Source of the DNA: Simiduia sp. 21SJ11W-1
Lineage (GTDB): Bacteria > Pseudomonadota > Gammaproteobacteria > Pseudomonadales > Cellvibrionaceae
NCBI RefSeq assembly: GCF_024138675.1
Contig: NZ_CP090959.1
Location: 2,449,501-2,513,500 of the forward strand
Length of the DNA: 64,000 bases
Direction: 5' to 3'
Shown one piece after another: positions 8,094 to 17,766 of this stretch. Below the pieces are notes generated by a model. It made no database searches and had not been told where the DNA came from. It was given only the letters and a program-made list of their open reading frames with translations. The position numbers and the translations under genes were made by a program. The number at the start of each line of letters is the position of its first letter. Positions within the stretch are counted from its first letter, which is position 1.

Positions 8094-9140
8094 ATGCGCG
8101 AAGATGTGAAAACGTATTACGGCGAAACGCTGCAAAAGTCTGAAGATTTGCAAACCAACGCCTGCTGCACCGGTGAAATGCCACCGGAATATTTAAAACC
8201 CATTCTCGCCGCCATTCACCCGGAGGTGCACGCACGCTACTACGGCTGCGGGCTGATTGTGCCCGAGCACATAAATGGCACTACCGTACTAGATTTAGGT
8301 TCCGGCGCCGGCCTCGACTGCTACGCGCTCTCTGCGCTGGTGGGCGAACAGGGCCGCGTGATTGGCGTCGACATGACCGAGCAGCAGTTGGCCGTTGCCC
8401 GCGCGCACATCGATTACCACCGCGAAAAATTCGGCTTCAAAAAAGCCAATGTCAGCTTTTTGCAGGGCGAGCTTGAGCATTTAGACAAGCTCGACATACC
8501 CGACAACAGCATCGATGTGATCGTTTCAAATTGCGTGATCAATTTGTGTGAAGATAAAGCCCGCGTACTTCAGCAAGCCTATCGGCTGCTCAAACCCGGC
8601 GGTGAAATGTATTTCTCGGATGTGTATGCCGACCGGCGCATTCCCACGGCACTCGCAAAAGATCCGGTGTTGTATGGCGAGTGCTTATCGGGCGCTTTTT
8701 ATTGGAACGATTTTCACAACACCGCCAAAGCTTGCGGCTTTCTAGACCCGCGCTTAGTAAAAGATGCGCCCATCACCATTGAAAACCCGGCACTGAAAAA
8801 TAAGTGCGGCAACATCCGGTTTTTCTCGGCCACCTACCGGCTGTTCAAATTGCCCGAGCTTGAACCCTTCTGTGAAGACTACGGCCAGGCAGTTATTTAC
8901 AAAGGCACCATAGCCGAACAACCGCACAGCTTTAGCCTTGACAAACACCATCACCTACCTACGGGCAAAGTGTTCCCAGTGTGTGGCAATACCTGGCGTA
9001 TGCTCGCCGATACCCGCTTCAAGCCGCACTTCGAATTCATCGGCAACTGGGATACCCACTACGGCATATTCGATGGCTGCGGCACCGCCCTGCCCTATGA
9101 CACCCAAACCGCCGGCGGCGAAGCCGGGGCATGTTGTTGA
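8094..9140 (+). CDS. arsM: ArsM-like arsenite methyltransferase
   Basis: 348 residues, SAM-dependent class I methyltransferase. SAM motif I is VLDLGSGAGLDCY, with the acidic residue in GVDMTEQQ and motif IV in IDVIVSNCVINLC. Cysteines sit where ArsM places its As(III) ligands: an N-terminal CC pair (NACCTG), SNCVINLC and KNKCGN; the protein also ends GACC. ArsM converts As(III) to methylated species that can be volatilised. The start at 8094 (MREDVKTYYG) matches the family N-terminus; the frame is open further upstream to 8016. No other ars gene is adjacent; an ArsC lies 33 kb away. Fairly sure of the family, less of the in vivo substrate. Confidence 0.8.
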   Translation: MREDVKTYYGETLQKSEDLQTNACCTGEMPPEYLKPILAAIHPEVHARYYGCGLIVPEHINGTTVLDLGSGAGLDCYALSALVGEQGRVIGVDMTEQQLAVARAHIDYHREKFGFKKANVSFLQGELEHLDKLDIPDNSIDVIVSNCVINLCEDKARVLQQAYRLLKPGGEMYFSDVYADRRIPTALAKDPVLYGECLSGAFYWNDFHNTAKACGFLDPRLVKDAPITIENPALKNKCGNIRFFSATYRLFKLPELEPFCEDYGQAVIYKGTIAEQPHSFSLDKHHHLPTGKVFPVCGNTWRMLADTRFKPHFEFIGNWDTHYGIFDGCGTALPYDTQTAGGEAGACC

Positions 9141-9228
9141 TTACGGCATGTAACGGCCTGCAGCCCGTGGCAAAATGGCGCGCAAGGCAGGCACGCGCTG
9201 CCAAACCGCAACACCAAGAGAGCAACTT

Positions 9229-9735
9229 ATGGGACGCTGGCGACCACCTCGCCGCCGAGGTTCGGCCTACATCACTCCGGCTGGCGCCAAGGCGTTAAAA
9301 GATGAACTCACGCAGCTGTGGAAAATTGAGCGCCCGCAGGTGACTCAAGTGGTACATGAGGCCGCCAAAAACGGCGACCGCTCTGAAAATGGTGACTACA
9401 TCTATGGCAAGCGCAGGCTGCGGGAAATCGACAGCCGCGTACGCTTTCTCACCAAGCGGCTGGATGAACTCACCATTGTGGATCGCCTACCCGATGACAA
9501 AGAAAAGGTTTTTTTCGGCGCCTACGTCACACTTGAAGACGAACACGGCAACGAAAGCTGCTACCAGATTGTGGGGCCAGATGAGTTTGATGTGAGCGCC
9601 GGCAAGCTCAGTATGGATTCACCCCTCGCGCGCGCCATGCTCGGCAAGCGCCTAGACGATGAAATTACCGCAACCCTGGGTGAGCAGTTGAAAACCTATT
9701 ACATTGTAGATGTAAGCTATCGCGCCTATGAGTAG
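9229..9735 (+). CDS. greB: Transcription elongation factor GreB
   Basis: 168 residues, normal for GreB. It opens MGRWRPPRRRGSAYIT, the family signature, followed by the coiled-coil finger whose tip carries GDRSENGDYIYGKR; the acidic tip residues enter the RNA polymerase secondary channel and stimulate cleavage of backtracked RNA. The C-terminal FKBP-like domain ends SPLARAMLGK. I place the start at 9229 after AAGAGAG; the upstream in-frame ATG at 9175 would add an unconserved 18 residues. It follows the methyltransferase by 88 bases and may have its own promoter. Confidence 0.93.
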   Translation: MGRWRPPRRRGSAYITPAGAKALKDELTQLWKIERPQVTQVVHEAAKNGDRSENGDYIYGKRRLREIDSRVRFLTKRLDELTIVDRLPDDKEKVFFGAYVTLEDEHGNESCYQIVGPDEFDVSAGKLSMDSPLARAMLGKRLDDEITATLGEQLKTYYIVDVSYRAYE

Positions 9736-9762
9736 AAAAAGCAGCACAAAAAGCGGGCTGCG
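9736..9762 (-). terminator. Possible weak terminator of the EAL gene
   Basis: On the minus strand GCAGC and GCTGC flank an 11-base loop, followed by TTTTT. It sits directly past the EAL stop and between convergent genes. The stem is only five base pairs. Confidence 0.4.
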
Positions 9763-10533
9763 CTAGTGAGGCCAGGCGGGCCAGTGAACGTCGGGCAAAG
9801 TTTCAAAGGCAGGCTTGGCAAACAAGTAACCCTGGTAAAGCTGAATCCCCAAGCCTGCCAAAAACTGGAATTCACCTTCGGTTTCAACCCCCTCTGCCAC
9901 CACTGCAGACCCAAACTCCTCACACACATCATTAATTGCGCGCACAATGGTTTGGCGCTTGATGTCTGTATGGACATTTCGAATTAAATCCATATCCAGC
10001 TTGATGATGTCGGTTTGCATGTCTGCCAGCAAATTCAGGCCTGCATAGCCTGCGCCAAAATCATCAAGGGCCGTTAAAAATCCTTGCTCGCTGTAGTGCT
10101 TCACGATGTTGTGCAAGTGGGATCTGTCTTTTATCTGTTCGGCTTCTGTGATTTCAAAAATGATTTGCTCCAGGGGGAAGTTATAGGTTTTGGCGGCGGC
10201 AAGCGTAGTGCGAATACATAGCTCGGGGCGATACACCGCGTTGGGCATAAAGTTGATACTGAGCTTTGTTTTCATGCCAAGTGCCGCTGCAAGGCGAATG
10301 GCTTTTACGCGGCAAGCTTGATCGAACCGGTAAAGGTTATCGGCGTTAACGTGTTTAAACACCTCACCGGCAGGCTCGCCACCCAGGCCGCGTGCAAGCG
10401 CTTCATAGGCAAACACCGTCTGGTGTTTGGCATCAATAATTGGCTGGAACGCCATGGAAAAATCGAAACCCAGGGCTTGCCCCCCTAGGCATTGCGCACA
10501 GGAAAGCACCTGGTAATCTGTTGGGCCTGTCAT
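9763..10533 (-). CDS. Stand-alone EAL-domain c-di-GMP phosphodiesterase
   Basis: 256 residues, essentially one EAL domain that hydrolyses c-di-GMP to pGpG. Key motifs are all present: YEALARG (EAL), INFMP (metal-binding Asn), FEITE, LDDFGAGYAG (paired Asp and loop 6), IIKLD (catalytic Lys), VAEGVET and YQGYLFAKP, so it is predicted to be active. There is no sensor, GGDEF or membrane segment, but a short N-terminal stretch has two close cysteines (SCAQC) that might sense redox or metal. It is convergent with greB. Confidence 0.9.
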   Translation of the reverse strand: MTGPTDYQVLSCAQCLGGQALGFDFSMAFQPIIDAKHQTVFAYEALARGLGGEPAGEVFKHVNADNLYRFDQACRVKAIRLAAALGMKTKLSINFMPNAVYRPELCIRTTLAAAKTYNFPLEQIIFEITEAEQIKDRSHLHNIVKHYSEQGFLTALDDFGAGYAGLNLLADMQTDIIKLDMDLIRNVHTDIKRQTIVRAINDVCEEFGSAVVAEGVETEGEFQFLAGLGIQLYQGYLFAKPAFETLPDVHWPAWPH

Positions 10534-10690
10534 CGCGAGTCCATTGGGTTAGATTAAACATTCATACAACCATGTATGAGTTTAGACGAACCCTGCACAA
10601 GCGCGAATTTGCAACCCATCGGCTTAAGAGTACACAACCCGCGTGCCACACCCTCGTAATAAACGCTTTTTGGCTAACGGCGAAATCAGC

Positions 10691-11113
10691 TCACCCGGTG
10701 TGCGAGCTTGGGATTTTTTGCCTCAATTGCCACAGTGGCAGCAATAACACCAGTGCGGCAAATGCATTAATCACGTAATGGCTTGTGAGCCCATACCAGG
10801 CAGAGAGGCCCGTATCGAACACCAGCCACACGCCAATGGCCAAAATCATACCTACCCACAATATTGAGGCGCGTATTAGCCAGTAACCCTGCAAAGCCGT
10901 ACAAAACATCAACCCCCAGCTGGCAATGGTGGGGCCAAGAAATTGCAGTGCCGCCACTGTGGCCTGGGTATTCACACCCGTTTCGAAACGCAGCGCCCAC
11001 TCGGCAACATAATGTGCCGAGGCAGGCGAGGCCATAAACCCGATAAACCCAAGCCCCAACAAGCCATGGCCCAGCCCACAGGCCATTAGCCACCGGTAAC
11101 ACCACTGCTGCAT
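10691..11113 (-). CDS. Small multi-pass membrane protein, unknown function
   Basis: 140 residues with about four predicted transmembrane segments: GLGHGLLGLGFIGFM, SWGLMFCTALQGYWLI, WVGMILAIGVWLVF and YVINAFAALVLLLPLW. No catalytic motif is seen; it may belong to one of the DUF families of small inner-membrane proteins. The start at 11113 is chosen over an upstream in-frame ATG because AAGGAG lies six bases before it. It follows gabD on the same strand, but a good terminator separates the two. Confidence 0.7.
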   Translation of the reverse strand: MQQWCYRWLMACGLGHGLLGLGFIGFMASPASAHYVAEWALRFETGVNTQATVAALQFLGPTIASWGLMFCTALQGYWLIRASILWVGMILAIGVWLVFDTGLSAWYGLTSHYVINAFAALVLLLPLWQLRQKIPSSHTG

Positions 11114-11143
11114 CACGCGCTCCTTGTTACACCCCAAACCCAC

Positions 11144-11171
11144 ACAAAAAAGGCTCCCGAAGGAGCCTTTT
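11144..11171 (-). terminator. Rho-independent terminator of gabD
   Basis: GGCTCC-CGAA-GGAGCC (11152-11167) flanked by A6 on the left and TTTTAAA on the right. On the minus strand it ends in a T6 run 14 bases past the gabD stop. Confidence 0.85.
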
Positions 11172-11181
11172 AAAGCAGCGG

Positions 11182-12645
11182 CTATTTGTCTATGCCGCCA
11201 ATGCACATGTATTTGATTTCAAGGTAATCATCCATTCCGTACTTGGAGCCTTCGCGGCCGGAGCCGGATTCTTTTACGCCGCCAAAGGGCGCCATTTCGT
11301 TGGAGATAATGCCTTCGTTAATACCCACAATGCCGTACTCCAGCGCTTCACCCACCCGCCAAATACGCCCGATATCGCGCGAGTAAAAATAGGCGGCCAA
11401 ACCGAACTCGGTATCGTTGGCCATTTTGATGGCTTCGGCCTCATCTTTAAACTTGAACACGGGCGCAACCGGGCCAAAAATTTCTTCACGGAAAACGCGC
11501 ATGTCGTCAGACACGTTAGTGAGAATGGTGGGTTCAAAAAAGCAGGCACCCATGCTTGATATGTTGCCGCCAAGCGCCACCTTGGCACCTTTGCCAACGG
11601 CTTCATCTACCATGGCTTTTACATCGTTGGCGGCCTTGTTGTTAATCATCGGGCCGAGCGTGGTACCCGCTTGCTGGCCATCGCCCATTTTTAATTCTTT
11701 TACGGCCTGGGCGAGTTTTTCAGTGAAGGCATCGTACACGCCCTCTTGCACCAGCATGCGGTTAGAGCACACACAGGTTTGGCCTGCGTTGCGGTACTTG
11801 GAGGCCACAGCACCCTTAACGGCGGCGTCCAGGTCTGCGTCGTCAAACACAATAAACGGCGCATTGCCGCCAAGCTCCATGGAGGTTTTCTTCACGGTGG
11901 CAGCACACTGCTCCATCAACACTTTGCCCACGGGTGTGGAGCCTGTGAAGGTAAGCTTGCGCACTTTCGGGTTGCTGGTCATTTCACCGCCAATGGCGCG
12001 CGAGCTTTTACCGCACACCATGTTAAACACACCCGCGGGAATTCCGGCCTCTTCGGCCAATACCGCCAGGGCAATAGCAGAGAGCGGCGTTTCAGTGGCA
12101 GGCTTGCCCACAAAGGTACAACCGGCGGCCAACGCTGGCGCGGCCTTGCGGGTAATCATGGCATTGGGGAAGTTCCAGGGCGTAATGGAGGCCACCACAC
12201 CAACGGGCTGCTTGATAACCACAATGCGCTTGTCGCCTGCGGGCGCGGGAATGATATCGCCGTACACCCGCTTGCCCTCTTCGGCAAACCATTCGATGTA
12301 ATTGGCGCCATACACGATTTCACCGCGCGATTCGGCTAAAGGCTTGCCTTGTTCTGCGGTGAGAATGAGCGCCAGATCGTCGATATTTTCCAAAATCAGG
12401 TTGTACCAGGTGCGCAGCAGGCTCGCGCGCTCTTTTGCACTCTTGGCCGCCCAAGCCGGCATTGCGGCTTCGGCGGCATCGATGGCGCGGCGGGTTTCAT
12501 CCACACCACAGCTGGCAATGTCGATAATTGTTTCGCCGTTGGCAGGGTTCAATACGGGTACGGATTCGCCACTGTCACTCTCGACCCACTGGCCGTTGAT
12601 GTAAGACTGGCCGCGCAACAGCGACGGATTGTTCAGTTTCAGCAT
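11182..12645 (-). CDS. gabD: Succinate-semialdehyde dehydrogenase (NAD(P)+)
   Basis: 487 residues, aldehyde dehydrogenase superfamily; oxidises succinate semialdehyde to succinate, the last step of GABA breakdown. Seen: [23 protein letters not shown] (cofactor binding), catalytic Glu in MELGGNAPF, catalytic Cys in GQTCVCSN about residue 290, and the C-terminal [12 protein letters not shown], which I recall as typical of GabD. The start at 12645 ([10 protein letters not shown]) follows GAGG; upstream codons are less family-like. No GABA transaminase is adjacent; the neighbour is a malonyl-CoA ligase, so a related semialdehyde substrate is possible. Confidence 0.88.
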   Translation of the reverse strand: MLKLNNPSLLRGQSYINGQWVESDSGESVPVLNPANGETIIDIASCGVDETRRAIDAAEAAMPAWAAKSAKERASLLRTWYNLILENIDDLALILTAEQGKPLAESRGEIVYGANYIEWFAEEGKRVYGDIIPAPAGDKRIVVIKQPVGVVASITPWNFPNAMITRKAAPALAAGCTFVGKPATETPLSAIALAVLAEEAGIPAGVFNMVCGKSSRAIGGEMTSNPKVRKLTFTGSTPVGKVLMEQCAATVKKTSMELGGNAPFIVFDDADLDAAVKGAVASKYRNAGQTCVCSNRMLVQEGVYDAFTEKLAQAVKELKMGDGQQAGTTLGPMINNKAANDVKAMVDEAVGKGAKVALGGNISSMGACFFEPTILTNVSDDMRVFREEIFGPVAPVFKFKDEAEAIKMANDTEFGLAAYFYSRDIGRIWRVGEALEYGIVGINEGIISNEMAPFGGVKESGSGREGSKYGMDDYLEIKYMCIGGIDK

Positions 12646-12756
12646 GGCGATTTTCCTCAATTCATTCAATAAGCCCACGATTGCCGTGAGACTGCCAAAG
12701 GGGAATGTTCAATAAAATCATTAATTACAGAATTATAGATTAGGCCATTTCAAACA

Positions 12757-14259
12757 TTATGATTGGAATAAGCCTTGGTAGCGGCTGCGCAGGGCCGCTT
12801 TTTGCACTTTGCCCATGGTATTGCGCGGCAATTCATCCACATTGATGTAGCGTTTGGGCTGTTTGAACTTGGCAAGCAATGGCGCCATTGCAGCCTTAAG
12901 CGCGGCAGGGTCGGCCTTGCCCACCACCACCGCCACCACGGCTTCACCGAAATCCGGGTGTGGCACGCCAATCACAGCACTTTCTACCACATCGGGCTGC
13001 TCATCAATCAATAGTTCGATTTCTTTGGGGTACACATTTAAGCCGCCGGTGATAATCAGATCTTTGGCGCGCCCGATGATCGATAAATAGCCATCGGGCG
13101 AGAGCATGCCCTTATCGCCTGTGTTGAAAAAGCCATCACGGGTGAAATCTTCCGCGGTTTTTTCCGGCATGCGCCAATAGCCTTGAAATACGTTGGCCCC
13201 GGCCACTTGTATATCGCCCACCTCGCCGCTTGCAAGGGGCCGGTTGTGGCTGCCCACCACGCGCACCTGTACGCCCGGCAACGCCTGGCCCACGGTGCCT
13301 GGCCTACGCTCACCGTCAAGGGGGTTGGAGGTATTCATATTGGTTTCGGTCATGCCGTAGCGCTCGAGAATGCGGTGCCCGGTGGCGGCTTCAAAGTCTG
13401 CGAAGGTATCGGCCAACAGTGGCGCAGATCCGGAAATAAACACCCGCACCTTGGGGCAATGCCCTGCGCTGATGCCCGCACTCAACAGGCGCGTATAAAA
13501 GGTGGGCACGCCCATCATCACGGTGGCCTTGGGCAGCCAGGCCAGCGCTTCCCGGGCCTCAAATTTTGGCAGGTAGATCATCTGCGCCCCGCTCATAAGC
13601 ACGCAGTGAATCGCCACAAACAGCCCGTGCACATGGAACACCGGCAACATGTGCAATAGGGTATCTTGCTCGCTGAAGGCCCAGGCCGCGTGCAGTGCGC
13701 GCGCACTGGCGGCCATATTGCCGTGCGACAACATAATGCCCTTCGGGCGCCCGGTGGTGCCCGAAGAATATAACAGTGCCGCCAGCTCATCAGGCGCCCG
13801 TGCAACGGTGGCAAACTCGGCTTCACACCCACCACTGGCCTCAGCCAAGCTGCCGGAATCATCGCTGTTGAGGGTCCAGCGCAGGCCAATACCCAGCCGC
13901 TCGCACAAGGGCGCCAGGGCACTTTCGTAGGTGGCCGAACAAATAACCGCGCGCGGCTCGGCATTTTCCAAAAAGTATTCAAGCTCGCCAGGCTGATAAC
14001 CGGTATTTAACGGGTGGTACACCAGCCCCGCGCGTAGGCAGGCCAAATACAAGCACAAACCCAGCGGGCCCTTGTCTATTTGCACCGTTACTCTGTCGCC
14101 CGGTTGCAGGCCCTGCCCCACCAGAAAGTTGGCCAACCGCCCGCTTGCCTCTAGCACCTGCTTACGCGACCACTGGGTGCCGCAGCCCAAGGTGAGCAAC
14201 GGGCGCTCGGCGGGGGCCGCCAGTTGCGGCAAAAATACATCGAAAATATTGGCAGACAT
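12757..14259 (-). CDS. matB: Malonyl-CoA ligase (MatB-like)
   Basis: 500 residues of the ANL superfamily. Visible: P-loop YSSGTTGRPKG near 165, HMLPVFHVHG, ERYGMTETNMNTSNP, the R-x-GTVG-x-ALPGV block, FNTGDKGML and C-terminal TMGKVQKAAL. The Met-Asn-x-SNP segment after the TET motif and the RRPGTVG stretch resemble malonyl-CoA synthetases, which make malonyl-CoA from malonate, ATP and CoA. The start at 14259 (MSANIF) follows GAGGGAATCC. A LysR gene lies 27 bases upstream on the same strand and gabD follows 111 bases downstream. The malonate assignment is family-based; a different short-chain acyl substrate is possible. Confidence 0.75.
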   Translation of the reverse strand: MSANIFDVFLPQLAAPAERPLLTLGCGTQWSRKQVLEASGRLANFLVGQGLQPGDRVTVQIDKGPLGLCLYLACLRAGLVYHPLNTGYQPGELEYFLENAEPRAVICSATYESALAPLCERLGIGLRWTLNSDDSGSLAEASGGCEAEFATVARAPDELAALLYSSGTTGRPKGIMLSHGNMAASARALHAAWAFSEQDTLLHMLPVFHVHGLFVAIHCVLMSGAQMIYLPKFEAREALAWLPKATVMMGVPTFYTRLLSAGISAGHCPKVRVFISGSAPLLADTFADFEAATGHRILERYGMTETNMNTSNPLDGERRPGTVGQALPGVQVRVVGSHNRPLASGEVGDIQVAGANVFQGYWRMPEKTAEDFTRDGFFNTGDKGMLSPDGYLSIIGRAKDLIITGGLNVYPKEIELLIDEQPDVVESAVIGVPHPDFGEAVVAVVVGKADPAALKAAMAPLLAKFKQPKRYINVDELPRNTMGKVQKAALRSRYQGLFQS

Positions 14260-14286
14260 GGATTCCCTCACTTCTATATACCCCCA

Positions 14287-15198
14287 CTAGCGCTCGGCGT
14301 AGTGGCGTTTTAGCTCATCAATCATGGCGCTTGCCGCCTTCGAGAGCGGCCTGCGCCCGTGGGTCAGTACGCCCACCTGCCGCTCGATATCCGGTGCCAC
14401 CAGCGCCCGGCAGCTTAGCCCCAGCTCATGCATTTGCGGCTCACACAACTTGGGCACCGCACTCACACCCAGGCCCGTGGCAACCATCCGGCCCACCGTG
14501 GCCAGTTGGTTGGCCTCCAGCACCACATTCAAACTCAAGGCCTGGGCCGATAGATGCCGATCAATCAGCGCGCGCAGGCTTGAGGGCCGCTGCAGGCCCA
14601 CAAAGGGGTAGCTGCACAATTGTGCCCAGTCCAAAGGCCCGGTGCCCGCCTGTGCAAGCGCATGCCCTGCGGGAAATACCGCCACAAAATGATCACTGAA
14701 TAACGGGGTAAAGGCTACATCTGGCTGGTTGCCGGGGTCGAAGGAAACCCCCAACTCAATGCGCCCCTCCTGAACTTGCTCAAGCAGTTGCTCGGCAATC
14801 ACCTCTTGCACGGTAATGGAAATTTCCGAGAAACGGCTTCTAAAAGCCTGCAACACCGCCGGTAACGCCGTGCTGGCAAAGGATGGCATAGCGGCGATAG
14901 CCAGCCGCCCGCGCTTGAGAGAAAAGCGTTGATGGGCATCTGCCATCACGTTATCCCAATCGGCCAGCAGCCGCTGTACCTGGGGTAGCAGTTCTGCACC
15001 TTCCGGCGTTAGCGCCACAGCCCGGGTAGAGCGCGCAAACAGCTGCCCGCCCAGCTCTGCCTCCAGGTTTTTCATGGCAATGCTGAGCGCCGGCTGGCTC
15101 ATATGCACAAGCGAAGCCGCCTCGGCAAAGCTTTGGGTTTGCGCCACAGCCAAAAAGGCACGCCATTGTTTGAGGGAGACATTCACTGTGGTATTCAC
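14287..15198 (-). CDS. LysR-family transcriptional regulator
   Basis: 303 residues. The N-terminal winged helix-turn-helix covers about 8-67 (FAEAASLVHMSQPALSIAMKNLEAELG), then a type-2 periplasmic-binding-like effector domain. It faces the CoA-transferase genes divergently and precedes the malonyl-CoA ligase on its own strand, so it may control either or both; inferred from position only. The start is GTG at 15198, with a second in-frame GTG at 15186 that has GGGTGA eight bases upstream and may be the true start. Confidence 0.88.
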   Translation of the reverse strand: MNTTVNVSLKQWRAFLAVAQTQSFAEAASLVHMSQPALSIAMKNLEAELGGQLFARSTRAVALTPEGAELLPQVQRLLADWDNVMADAHQRFSLKRGRLAIAAMPSFASTALPAVLQAFRSRFSEISITVQEVIAEQLLEQVQEGRIELGVSFDPGNQPDVAFTPLFSDHFVAVFPAGHALAQAGTGPLDWAQLCSYPFVGLQRPSSLRALIDRHLSAQALSLNVVLEANQLATVGRMVATGLGVSAVPKLCEPQMHELGLSCRALVAPDIERQVGVLTHGRRPLSKAASAMIDELKRHYAER

Positions 15199-15359
15199 CC
15201 GCCCATTAATTTAATTTTTTTAACAATGTGTAAATATTTTAAACTGGATAAATATATCTTAACCCTGCATCCTTGCCCAATACAACACTCCCACCGCCCC
15301 AGTAGGCGCTGGGTGCCGTCTACACTCACTCCACAAGGCACATAACACAGGAGTTTTAC

Positions 15360-16061
15360 ATGAGCGGATTTAACAAAGTGGTGCAGTCTTACGAAGCGGC
15401 CATGGCCGGGTTGGAAGATGGCATGACCATTATCGCCGGCGGCTTTGGGCTGTGTGGCATTCCCGAAAACCTGATTGCCCAAATTAAAAAAGCCGGCGTG
15501 AAAGATTTAACGGTGGTGTCGAATAATTGCGGCGTAGACGGCTTTGGCCTGGGCATTTTGCTGGAAGATCGCCAAATCAAAAAAATGGTGTCTTCCTATG
15601 TGGGTGAGAACGCCCTGTTTGAAAAACAACTATTGGCAGGCGAACTGGAAGTAGAGCTTACCCCCCAGGGCACACTGGCCGAAAAAATGCGCGCAGGCGG
15701 CGCGGGCATTCCTGCGTTTTACACCGCCACCGGCTACGGCACCCCCGTGGGTGAAGGCAAAGAGGTGCGTGAATTCAATGGCCGCAAATATATTCTGGAA
15801 GAATCTATCACGGGCGATTTCGCCATCGTAAAAGCCTGGAAGGCTGATCGCTACGGCAACCTGGTGTTTCGCCACACCGCACAAAACTTCAACCCCATGG
15901 CCGCCACCGCCGGCAAAATTACCGTAGTTGAAGTAGAGGAAATTGTTGAGCCCGGCGAGCTAGACCCGGCCCACATACATACCCCCGGCATCTACGTTGA
16001 TCGCGTGATCAAAGGCACCTTTGAAAAACGCATTGAACAACGCACCGTACGCAGCGCTTAA
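15360..16061 (+). CDS. scoA: 3-oxoacid CoA-transferase subunit A
   Basis: 233 residues, CoA-transferase family I alpha subunit, with [16 protein letters not shown] near the start and [11 protein letters not shown]. With the next gene it forms succinyl-CoA:3-ketoacid (or acetoacetate) CoA-transferase, moving CoA onto acetoacetate for entry into central metabolism. CAGGAG lies just before the ATG. The 161-bp gap to the divergent LysR gene is AT-rich and is where I would expect the LysR operator, but I cannot define a convincing T-N11-A site. Confidence 0.9.
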   Translation: MSGFNKVVQSYEAAMAGLEDGMTIIAGGFGLCGIPENLIAQIKKAGVKDLTVVSNNCGVDGFGLGILLEDRQIKKMVSSYVGENALFEKQLLAGELEVELTPQGTLAEKMRAGGAGIPAFYTATGYGTPVGEGKEVREFNGRKYILEESITGDFAIVKAWKADRYGNLVFRHTAQNFNPMAATAGKITVVEVEEIVEPGELDPAHIHTPGIYVDRVIKGTFEKRIEQRTVRSA

Positions 16062-16072
16062 GGAGAACCAAC

Positions 16073-16729
16073 ATGGCTTTAACTCGTGAACAACTCGCGC
16101 AGCGCGTAGCCCGTGAACTGCAAGATGGCTACTACGTAAATCTGGGTATTGGCATTCCTACGCTGGTAGCCAACTACGTGCCCGAAGGCATAGAGGTGAT
16201 GCTGCAATCAGAAAATGGCCTGCTGGGTATGGGGCCCTTCCCCACCGAGGCCGAACTGGATGCAGACCTGATTAACGCCGGCAAGCAAACAGTGACCACC
16301 ATCAAGGGTGCCTCTATTTTTAACAGTGCCGAATCTTTTGCCATGATTCGCGGCGGCCACGTAGACCTCACTGTGCTCGGCGCCTTTGAAGTGGATGTAC
16401 AGGGCAACATTGCCAGCTGGATGATTCCCGGCAAACTGGTTAAAGGCATGGGCGGCGCCATGGATCTGGTGGCCGGTGCCGACAACATCATCGTCACCAT
16501 GACGCACGCCAGCAAACACGGCGAATCCAAATTGCTAAAATCCTGCAGCCTGCCGCTGACTGGCGCAGGCTGCATCAAAAAAGTGGTAACCGATTTAGCC
16601 TACATCGAAATTGCCGACAACAAGTTCTGGCTTAAAGAACGCGCTCCGGGAGTGAGCGTTGATGAAATCATCAAACTCACCGCCGGTGAGCTGGTGGTTC
16701 CAGACGTGGTACCTGAAATGGAATTCTAA
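16073..16729 (+). CDS. scoB: 3-oxoacid CoA-transferase subunit B
   Basis: 218 residues, the beta subunit. The catalytic glutamate is in QSENGLLGMGPFP; other family blocks are VNLGIGIPTLVANYVP and GGHVDLTVLGAFEVD. It starts 11 bases after scoA with AAGGAGAACCAAC before the ATG, so the pair is one operon, ended by the hairpin at 16792. Confidence 0.92.
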   Translation: MALTREQLAQRVARELQDGYYVNLGIGIPTLVANYVPEGIEVMLQSENGLLGMGPFPTEAELDADLINAGKQTVTTIKGASIFNSAESFAMIRGGHVDLTVLGAFEVDVQGNIASWMIPGKLVKGMGGAMDLVAGADNIIVTMTHASKHGESKLLKSCSLPLTGAGCIKKVVTDLAYIEIADNKFWLKERAPGVSVDEIIKLTAGELVVPDVVPEMEF

Positions 16730-16790
16730 CCGGCGGGCAACCGCCACCCTCACCTTTTTTAAAGGTAATCGTTTTTTCAGTTCCGCACAT

Positions 16791-16816
16791 TGGCAGCCTT
16801 TTGGCTGCCTTTTTTA
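16791..16816 (+). terminator. Rho-independent terminator of scoAB
   Basis: GGCAGCC-TTTT-GGCTGCC at 16792-16809 followed by a run of T. Lies 62 bases past scoB. The space between holds only a weak AT-rich hairpin. Confidence 0.88.
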
Positions 16817-16931
16817 TACGAGATGAAAAATCCGGACAAAAATTTATTCTGCCCTCACAATCAGATGCTCGCGAATAGCGGCCATTTTCTTAACTTGCTG
16901 ATTGATCATAAAGTGTGAAAACACCCGGCCA

Positions 16932-16956
16932 TAAAAAACGCGAGCCCGCTCGCGTT
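16932..16956 (-). terminator. Rho-independent terminator facing the DHFR-like gene
   Basis: Minus strand: ACGCGAGC-GG-GCTCGCGT (complement of 16938-16955) followed by T. It lies 85 bases beyond the stop of the leftward gene at 17041, in the roughly 310-bp convergent gap after scoB, where I see no further gene. Confidence 0.75.
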
Positions 16957-17040
16957 GCAATCATTTAAATTCAGGGCCAAGAGGTCAAGGACACTACACC
17001 GCCAGTAGGCAGCAACCCACAAGCAACCAAAGCCTTGCCG

Positions 17041-17580
17041 CTAACTTATAAATGCATAGTGGCTTTGCACCAAGCCGTTAGACCAGCTTAAGGTTTTTTG
17101 GTGACGCCAGCGCACAGTGGGCGCCTGGCCTGGCAAGGGGCCAAACAGACGCAGGCCGCTGCCAATCAATACCGGTACGTGGGTCACAATCAGGCGCTCT
17201 ATCAAGCCATCGGCCAAAAATGCCTGAATGGTTTCTCCGCCATCCACATAGGCGTGCTTGAAGCCTTCGGCGGCCAGCGCTTCAAGTAACAACTGCGGCT
17301 CGCCACTCATAACCGAGACATTTTCCAAGGCCTGAGGCACCTGCACGCCACGCCGGCTCAACACCCGCACGGGCAGCTGGTAGGGCCAATCGCCGAATTC
17401 GAGCACCTTTTCAAAGGTGTGCCGGCCCATCACCAGCACGTCTACGCTGTTAATGAAGTCTGCATAGCCCATATCTTCGCGCTCATTGGCAGCGGGCAAC
17501 CAATCCAGATCGCCGTTGGGCCTGGCAATAAAGCCATCGAGGCTGGTGGCAATAAATACGGCGGCTTTACACATAGACAT
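17041..17580 (-). CDS. Dihydrofolate reductase family protein (RibD C-terminal-like)
   Basis: 179 residues with a DHFR-like NADPH fold: AVFIATSLDGFIA at the start, VLVMGRHTFEKVLEF, AYVDGGETIQAFL and a closing strand VPVLIGSGLRLFG. These match the RibD_C / YwjB-type stand-alone reductases, whose substrates are mostly unknown; this is not the folA enzyme by length or motif. Two in-frame ATGs (17580 and 17574) both lack a strong RBS. Monocistronic by position. Confidence 0.82.
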   Translation of the reverse strand: MSMCKAAVFIATSLDGFIARPNGDLDWLPAANEREDMGYADFINSVDVLVMGRHTFEKVLEFGDWPYQLPVRVLSRRGVQVPQALENVSVMSGEPQLLLEALAAEGFKHAYVDGGETIQAFLADGLIERLIVTHVPVLIGSGLRLFGPLPGQAPTVRWRHQKTLSWSNGLVQSHYAFIS

Positions 17581-17766
17581 ACATCAGGCCCTTTAACGGT
17601 TGCAGAGCCTTCAGTGTAGGCAAAGTTAGCGCCCCCCAAACCCGGCTCGGTACAGGCGCGCAACACAAACCGCCATCAAGCCTCGCCCCTGGCTGCGACG
17701 TCCGCGGCGAACCGGGCGCTTAAATGCCACTTAACCATCAGTAGCTGCGCCAAATATGAACAAAAA

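Noticed and set aside
11417-12301. 294-codon open frame opposite gabD
   Set aside because: It lies wholly antisense to a clear gabD gene, has no RBS and no family-like sequence; long antisense frames are common in GC-rich codons.
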